From NCBI GenBank assembly GCA_023105745.1, contig JALGQZ010000007.1:50449569-50513568 (forward strand): a DNA stretch of 64,000 nt, read 5' to 3'. Source of the DNA: Austropuccinia psidii. Taxonomy: Eukaryota; Basidiomycota; Pucciniomycetes; Pucciniales; Sphaerophragmiaceae. Below are positions 58,171 to 64,000 of this stretch, piece after piece. Numbering within the stretch: the stretch's first letter is position 1; every line of letters starts with the position of its first letter. Made by a program: the position numbers and the translations under genes. The notes under the pieces were generated by a model. It saw nothing but the letters and a program-made list of their open reading frames with translations. It was not told the origin of the DNA and did no database searches.

Positions 58171-58947
58171 GAAAGGAATTACTAAATGTAAGTCCCACTC
58201 CTGGTATGCACCTTTAGAGGTATTCTGCCCTCATGTTGTAATCATCACCTTGACCACTTTGTGAGCACTCTGAAATTTTTTGGACACAGATCTTGGCCTA
58301 GCTTTCAACATCAATTCCAAAAGTATGGCCATCTTCACTTGGGAAAATGGACCATTCATTTTTTCATCTCACTTCCAAGTTTTTCCAATTCCATATCAAT
58401 CTTTCAGCAACTTTATTTGCTTTTTATGGCACTGGAGGGAGTGGTAATCACCAAACGTAAGTTCCTCTCCTGGTGTGCACTTCCCTGAGGGGTCTACAAT
58501 CTGTCAAAACATAGCCTTGGCCACTCTGTGAGCATGTGGCATCAAAATTTTGTTTCCAAGTCCTTGGCCGATTCCAAAATCAATTACCAACCTCTGTGAT
58601 GAAGGTTGGAACCTCCACAAGATTCACTTCTCTGTTATTTTTTCTTTTCTTATTTTCATTATAATTCTTTCATTTTCTTTTTATTTTCATATTCAATTTT
58701 CTTTACTTACGCCAAATCAATTCATGCATCAACGTTATTCATTTTAAATTGGCATCAATTCTGAAGCCAATGTCAAAGGAAGATCAAGAAAGTCCTTTGT
58801 CACATGCTAACTTTTCAATATCATTATCAAATTATTTTTCTCTTAATCATTCCTCTTGAATCCCTCTCTCAAATCCTTTCCGGTTTGCCTCAACAGGCTT
58901 CACCTTGTGTTGGTGCTCAGGAGCTCACCATCCCAAGGTGGGGGTAC
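58171..58947 (+). other. CV 3' untranslated region and polypurine tract
   Basis: No coding sequence is recognised. Two imperfect copies of a block with CTCCTGGT(A/G)TGCAC and ACT(T/C)TGTGAGCA occur (about 58187-58270 and 58448-58535). The purine tract AAGGTGGGGGTAC (58935-58947) directly precedes the 3' LTR. Confidence 0.65.
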
Positions 58948-59893
58948 TGTCACAACAATGGCAATTACCCTCCTGGACTCTATATGGAATTTCAGTGCCA
59001 TATAAATCTTATGGAAATTTGGCCATATCCATAATCAATGGCCAAATAGGCCCTCTCATCTTTTCTAGCCTTTCATGGTCATTTTCACTCCTGGGGCCAA
59101 CCTCGCCCTTCCTAGCCTTTCTCCGTTTTTGGGAACTCTTTGGTATTTTCCAGTCAACAGGAAAAATATGGCCCAAAAGCCTGTATTTGGCTTTTTAAGC
59201 TTTAAATACAGTTTTGCGCATATTGCGCACTTTTGGCAACTTTTGCTGTATTCAGCTGTATATGCCATTTTCCCATGTATTATGGGAAGTATGTCCAAAA
59301 AAGGCATATCAGACCTTTTGGGGCTTAATTCTAAAGATTTGTGCATTTTGTGCATTTTGCACATTTTTGCGCACTTTGCGCAAATACCATTTTAAAGCTG
59401 TATTAGCTGTATTTGGCCAAAAACCCAAAAATGGCGGAGTACCCCAAAAAACACTTTGTCACCTCTGAAGCCTCCAAAACCCAATTTTCACTCATATCCT
59501 CCTGGCATTATTTGAAAAGACCTTTGGCCACTTTCAACCTTCAATAACCAAAAATTCCATAAATGGTGTTATACACCATTATGCACCTTTTTTCACCAGA
59601 AATTAAATGGCGCACAAATAATATGGTTATTTTAACTTTTTATTCAGGTCATCAAGGCATCAAGTCATCCAGAGGATTCATCAAGGCTCAAGTACAAGTG
59701 TAAATCTTAGATACCAATGACGCCATTAAGAAATCATTGGTTATTCTCATTCACTGCATTCCTCCAAGGGAATACTGGAAATAAATTCTCAAGGGATATT
59801 CAAGAGGAAATTCAAAACAGTTTTTCAAGCATCAGTGCTCCATCAATCCACCTTGGCAACCACATTCATTTCAATGAAGTCTTGATTCATCAA
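58948..59893 (+). mobile_element. CV 3' LTR, truncated
   Basis: It starts TGTCACAACAATGGC and follows the 5' LTR (15332-16320) for about 945 bp, including the TGTATTCAGCTGTATATGCC block and ATTCATCAAGG. After GATTCATCAAGA (about 59893) the similarity ends. The remaining 1.4 kb of the LTR and the right target duplication are missing, so the far side was deleted or replaced. Confidence 0.85.
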
Positions 59894-60096
59894 GACGTTG
59901 TGGTATGCCATACCATATCAGCTTAATAAAATTTTTTTGAGGGGAGTGAAAAGTAGAAGTACCTCTATGGGTAGCTTCTGTTGGAAACAAAAAGAAAAGG
60001 ATCTTTGTCCCAGTTGGTAAGGTGATGCCTTGTGTCAAGGAAAATGGCCATGTCATTGGTTCAAGCCACATTGAAGAAATAAAGTAAAAAAAAATT

Positions 60097-60145
<49 letters not shown>

Positions 60146-60165
60146 TAAAAAAAATTAATTAAAAA
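59894..60165 (+). mobile_element. tRNA-like SINE candidate with poly(A) tail
   Basis: TGTCCCAGTTGG at 60006-60017 matches the Pol III A box consensus at 11 of 12 positions. GGTTCAAGCC at 60058-60067 matches the B box. The spacing of 40 bp is normal. From about 60087 an A-rich tail follows, with a run of about 40 A between TTAATT blocks, up to the start of the next LTR at 60166. The start of the element is not clear; 59894-59990 is unassigned. A plain tRNA gene is unlikely because no acceptor stem closes around the boxes and a tail is present. Confidence 0.6.
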
Positions 60166-60493
60166 TGTCAAAATTTTGGAAAATCCTTTTAAAGTTTGGA
60201 AAATACCTGAAACCTAACCCTAAAATAAGATTAGGTTTCAACCCACAAATTGGCTTCAAAAAAAAAATCAAAAATTCTAAATTCAAGACAGCAGAAGGAG
60301 AATACATAAACAGATTACATAAGCAGGAAGGAGTTAAGAAAGCATTAGTAATCAGATTACTTGATTAGTAATACTTAGGGAGTTAAGGGATACAGGTACC
60401 ATGGAGGATTAGTCAGCAAGTCTAAGATTAGTAATAAAGCTCAAATAAGCACCAGCAAAAAAAATACCTCAAATTAGTAAGCAACCCAACAAA

Positions 60494-60543
60494 TGACATC
60501 ATCAACCAAACAAATGATGCAATGATTTACATAAATGACATCA
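60494..60543 (+). promoter_or_regulatory. Paired TGACATCA sites upstream of TATA box
   Basis: TGACATCA occurs at 60494-60501 and 60536-60543, with TGATGCAAT between them. The motif is one base off the palindromic TGACGTCA bound by bZIP factors of the CREB/ATF type. The place, 100-150 bp before the TATA box, fits upstream activation sites. Function is inferred. Confidence 0.4.
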
Positions 60544-60641
60544 TTTAGGTGGGACCACCAGAAAAGAATTTTCCCAGCCAAAAGAAACTGAAAAATTCTA
60601 AGTCCCTCTTTTTGAACACCTCCCATGGAGAGCCCAAAAAT

Positions 60642-60650
60642 TATAAATAG
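60642..60650 (+). promoter_or_regulatory. TATA box of element N LTR (TATAAATAG)
   Basis: TATAAATAGAGGGCC is a strong consensus TATA element in a locally more GC-rich setting. Transcription would be expected to start around 60670, so the R region begins near the CTCTCTCCCC stretch. Confidence 0.6.
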
Positions 60651-60763
60651 AGGGCCTCTCTCCCCAAATTTTTCCTCTTTCCCTCATGTCTTTTATCCCC
60701 CCAAAAGTGGAAAGTGGATTTAAATTCATCCCTGACTATCAGGTTAACTAGTCTACAAATATA

Positions 60764-61035
60764 TAATTCTATTATATAAAGGATAAAAAGGCCTTATATA
60801 ATAGTCTTATAAATAAATAAATAAAAAGTCTTATAAACAAAAAGAAGAGCTTTATAATATAATTTTATTATATAAAGGATAAAAAGGCCTTATATAATAG
60901 TCTTATAAAAAAAGAAAAATTCTTAAAATAAAGAAGCAGTCTTATAAAAAAAAAGTATTATAAAAAAAAAAAAACTTTATAATATAATTTGATTACATAA
61001 AGGATAAAAAGGCTTTACATAATAGTCTTATAAGC
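60764..61035 (+). repeat. About 110-bp tandem repeat in element N LTR
   Basis: Three copies of a unit containing ATTATATAAAGGATAAAAAG, GCCTTATATAATAGTCTTAT and a variable A-rich spacer (starts at about 60770, 60868 and 60985). The third copy is more diverged (GATTACATAAAGG). Confidence 0.8.
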
Positions 61036-61755
61036 TTAAATTAAATAAAATAGCATTTTAAAAAGGATTTTACCTTATTATAAGCACTCAAAGCTTTGAA
61101 GAAGGAAAAGAAGGGTCACTTAGTTATTTTATTAAGAAATCATTATTATTTCATTTCAAAAAGCCATATTTTGGTTACTACAAGGACATTTTATTAATTA
61201 TAAAGGAAATTACCTATTATAGGGATACAGTAGTGCTATTCTTATTAAAAAGAAAGAATTATTATCAAATTCAATTATTAAAGAGTGGCTATTATTTAGT
61301 CTGGTCATATCAGAATTTCATTTCATTCAAAATAATAAATCATATAAAAAAAAGTGTTTGATTGTTTCATTTAGTATTATTATTAGTCTAGTGTCTCCAG
61401 ATTGTTTTGAATTATTGTTGTAGTAGTATTTTGTGTGGTTTGTGATAGCTTTATTTCTTTTGGTTAATTAAATAGTGTTATATTTAAAAGGTTAAATAAA
61501 TATTTTTGAGAACAAGCAAAGTCTGATAGAGTCTGTTGAATACACTTTTCTGAATTAGCCACCATCAATAAATAAATTGATTGTGAACTCAAGTTAAGAT
61601 AATTCAGCATTTTTCAGGAAGGGCAGTCTAGATTATTCTAGCACACGAGCAGAGCAAGGGTTACAAGCTTGAACAGCAATTCAAAACTGTTTTCTTGTAA
61701 TTTCCCCTTCCAGGTACTGCCTCATTTTATCCCACACAAGAGGAGTTCCCACATC

Positions 61756-61773
61756 TGGTGTCCCAACAGTGGC
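61756..61773 (+). other. Primer-binding site candidate of element N
   Basis: TGGTGTCCCAACAGTGGC starts two bases after the proposed LTR end. The TGG start fits pairing with a tRNA 3' CCA. The tRNA cannot be named by eye. Confidence 0.5.
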
Positions 61774-62113
61774 ATTCAGATAGGACTATCATCAGATTCA
61801 ATTCAGCTTGATATCAAAATATATATATTTATTAAACCTGGAATCATATAATCATCTAAATAAACCATTGTCATCATCATCAGAATCTCATTCATCATCA
61901 TCATCTGAATCTTATCATTACAAATTACTACTAAAATCAAAATCACCAGGACAGACATCACAAGAAAGCTTGAGTAATTTAATATCAACACCAAATACAA
62001 GAAGAAAAGAAGAAGATAGGTTAAAGGAATTCTTCTTTAACCTAATCAAAGAGTATAAAGAAAGAAAACAGGAAGAAGCAAAATTTGAAGGCAAAACATA
62101 CAAAGTAGAAAAA

Positions 62114-64000
62114 ATGGATCAACAGTCAACATCAAAATTACCACCATTACCTGAAGATACTGTGGAAGGTCAGTATGAAGAAGAAGATGTAGAAGAAGAT
62201 CAAACTGTGAAAATACAGAGCTTTATGAAGCAAATGCAAGATTTTTTGTTAAGTCAAACCAGTAAAAAAGGAAAAAGAAGACAATCAATACCAAATACAC
62301 CAGGGAATAGCCCTAGTGAATCAACATTACCAAGGCATATAAGACCAGAAGATTCACCAATATCACCAACACCTGGACCAAGAGCAACCTCTACTCCAGA
62401 AACAAATCCAAGAGTTAACAATATTCCAAGAAGAGCTTTTGTCTCTACACCTAATAACCCAAGTCCATTACAGCAGCAAGTGTTAAAGCAGGAAAGGCCT
62501 GTGGTTAAAATTAAAGCAAAAGATTATAATCTCAATTTTAATGGAGAGGAAGTAGAGAAGTTTATTAAGAAGGTTGAAAGAATTGCTCAAATTGAAGGAG
62601 CAACAGATGAAGATTTAGCAATGCAAATGGCATTTTGGACAACTGATCCAAGAATTAGTGATGCCATAGAAGCTATGCCAGGATATGAAGAAGGTAATTG
62701 GACACAATTGAAGAAAGACCTTATAACCAAATGGGGAAGAGTTGAACCAGAAAGAAGATATAGAAAAGATTCCCTTATTCAGCTTTTCAATGATACACAA
62801 GATGAAGGAGGAATTAGTACCTTATCAGAATATAAAAAGTTTATTGGAGAATATGAAACCATCATTACTTACCTTTTAAGATACAAGTATATTCCCCAAG
62901 AGAATATGTTCCATGAAGATGTATTTGATTGTCTCTCTGCAGATATCAAAGGTGCTATCAGCAAGGAAATGATTAAAGATAATGTTATGGTTAGAGCAGA
63001 AGATGGAGGGTATCTCATACCACCTATGAGAATATTAAAGAAGTATATTGAACAAGAATTGGAAGCAAGAATATTAGTCACCAAAAGACTATCATCCCCA
63101 AGAATTAAAACAGTAAAGAATGAATCAATAACCAAGGAAAATAATGTTAAATTCAAGGAAGAATTATTTCCAGGAATGCATGAAGCTTTGAAAAAGATGA
63201 AGGAGCTTACCAAAACTCTCAAGGAACAGCAAGTAGTGGTTAATAAAGAAGTACCTAGAGAAAAAGAAGTTTCTAAACAGTTTATGGAGCAACTGGATGA
63301 ATTAAGTAAAATTGCTAAACCACAAAAAATAGCTTATGCTAACCCTCAAGCTGAAAATTCAGGATTCAGACCAAAAGAAAACTTACCACCAGCATCATCA
63401 AGATATGTGCCTTATGCACCAGCTCAAAATGCACCAAAACCATTTGTTAGATGTTATTACTGTTCAGAAGAAGGACACTCCACAGGAAGATGTAATGAGC
63501 TTATTGAAGACCAAAACAAGAAATGGGTAATAAGACAAGGGTTCAATTACTTATATCCTAATTGGGCAAGAATTCCAACTGATGGGAAATTATCACCAAA
63601 GCAATTGGTAAGGGAATTTCAGAAGGAACAAGAAGAATTGAAGAAGAAATTGGAAGAAAAAGCAAAAGAAGAGGAACAAAAGAAGAAAGAAAAGTCAACT
63701 GCCTTTATTACCATGGACAATTGGGAAGATTGGCAACCACCATCAATATCAACAGGAAGAGAACCTCTAGGATATGCTTATGGGTTAAGGAATACCAAGC
63801 AAAGAAGAGAAAATGAAGATAGAGCTAAGGCTCAATCACAGCCATTACCTGAAAAAGAAGTAACTCAACCTCAAGAAATACTTAAGAAAAAGACTAGTAT
63901 CCCAGGTGGATTTATTGATAATGATGATCAGGAAGAAGAAAAAGTAATTATACCTACAAGATATAAATCACCAAGGCTTTCAGAGATTAATAAGGAGGAA
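62114..64000 (+). CDS. Gag of element N, intact, runs off the window
   Basis: From the first ATG at 62114 the frame is open for 629 codons to the window edge; it is also open upstream to 61784 without an ATG. The start MDQQSTSKLPPLPEDTVEGQ is followed by an acidic stretch (YEEEDVEEDQ), a Pro/Ser/Thr-rich basic region and, at residues 140-320, a capsid-like helical domain (FNGEEVEKFIKKVERIAQIE, NWTQLKKDLITKWGRVEPER, YKKFIGEYETIITYLLRYKY). A CCHC zinc knuckle uses Cys447, Cys450, His455 and Cys460 (CYYCSEEGHSTGRC). A Lys/Glu-rich coiled stretch (KEQEELKKKLEEKAKEEEQK) follows. It would form the particle shell and bind the RNA. No frame damage is visible, unlike every other element here. Confidence 0.88.
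   Translation, partial: MDQQSTSKLPPLPEDTVEGQYEEEDVEEDQTVKIQSFMKQMQDFLLSQTSKKGKRRQSIPNTPGNSPSESTLPRHIRPEDSPISPTPGPRATSTPETNPRVNNIPRRAFVSTPNNPSPLQQQVLKQERPVVKIKAKDYNLNFNGEEVEKFIKKVERIAQIEGATDEDLAMQMAFWTTDPRISDAIEAMPGYEEGNWTQLKKDLITKWGRVEPERRYRKDSLIQLFNDTQDEGGISTLSEYKKFIGEYETIITYLLRYKYIPQENMFHEDVFDCLSADIKGAISKEMIKDNVMVRAEDGGYLIPPMRILKKYIEQELEARILVTKRLSSPRIKTVKNESITKENNVKFKEELFPGMHEALKKMKELTKTLKEQQVVVNKEVPREKEVSKQFMEQLDELSKIAKPQKIAYANPQAENSGFRPKENLPPASSRYVPYAPAQNAPKPFVRCYYCSEEGHSTGRCNELIEDQNKKWVIRQGFNYLYPNWARIPTDGKLSPKQLVREFQKEQEELKKKLEEKAKEEEQKKKEKSTAFITMDNWEDWQPPSISTGREPLGYAYGLRNTKQRRENEDRAKAQSQPLPEKEVTQPQEILKKKTSIPGGFIDNDDQEEEKVIIPTRYKSPRLSEINKEE

Larger units (their letters stand above)
60166..61753 (+). 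mobile_element. 5' LTR of element N
   Basis: Proposed LTR of about 1.59 kb from TGTCAAAATTTTGG to CCCACA. Its second end is not in the window, so the bounds rest on the TG...CA ends, the poly(A) junction on the left and a primer-like site on the right. It contains a TATA-type promoter near 60642 and an internal repeat at 60764-61035. The 67-codon open frame at its start is not considered a gene. Confidence 0.65.

Noticed and set aside
57936..58217. 93-codon plus-strand frame as a separate gene
   Set aside because: It overlaps the chromodomain in another frame and has no features of its own.
60006..60067. A functional tRNA gene
   Set aside because: A and B boxes are good, but no acceptor stem or anticodon stem-loop could be closed around them, and an A-rich tail follows.
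60100..60140. Run of about 40 A as an assembly artefact or gap filler
   Set aside because: It is flanked by TTAATT-interrupted A-rich sequence and sits right after Pol III boxes, so a retroposon tail is more likely. Its exact length may still be unreliable.

Overview
The window is transposon DNA from an AT-rich eukaryotic genome. No host gene is visible. The recognisable coding sequence is almost all Ty3/gypsy-type LTR retrotransposon gag and pol. The wording of these proteins (gag, RT and integrase blocks such as YLRMPFGIK, the chromodomain block LWYLVEWKGFS, and the gag at the right edge) is the kind I know from rust fungi (Pucciniales). Austropuccinia psidii, with its very large AT-rich repeat-filled genome, is the likeliest source. 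That assignment comes from memory, not from a search.

Layout. 1-748 is unassigned. 749-2827 is a reverse chromovirus LTR inserted in an LTR remnant (2828-3252). 3253-11979 is AT-rich and gene-free. 11980-13235 is a 23-bp satellite array. 13240-15331 is a decayed pol fragment. From 15332 to 59893 lies one nested stack. A chromovirus (called CV here) starts at 15332 with its 5' LTR and runs to 22112 inside its integrase gene. It resumes at 57559 and ends in a truncated 3' LTR. The gap is filled by a 35.4-kb insertion with a perfect 5-bp target duplication (AAGAC). That insertion is element A (plus strand, about 10.0 kb of its own sequence), which was itself hit twice: by element C (23535-38558, minus strand) in its 5' LTR, and by element D (42914-53303, minus strand) in its reverse transcriptase gene. 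Element C in turn carries a solo LTR of the D family (24290-26191) and a 2.58-kb foldback element (33151-35733) in its gag. After the stack come a tRNA-like A-tailed SINE candidate (about 59894-60165) and the 5' LTR and gag of another element (called N) that runs off the right edge.

A, C and D are relatives with one plan: LTRs of 1.8-2.0 kb beginning TGTGA and ending CTTACA, a primer-site-like GGGGGCC(T/A)GGCC block two to three bases inside, a leader with a possible exon, then gag, aspartic protease, RT, RNase H and integrase, then a purine tract. In C, gag to pol is essentially one frame broken by in-frame stops. None of A, C, D or CV can encode a full active protein set: each has lost catalytic or zinc-binding residues or carries stops. 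The only long undamaged reading frame is the gag of element N.

The items most worth following up are the foldback element built of nested tandem arrays, the unusual gag reading-frame arrangement shared by A, C and D (a conserved middle domain in a different frame from its two flanks, with a slippery A-run at its end in two copies), the possible spliced leader exon, and the self-complementary 23-bp satellite.
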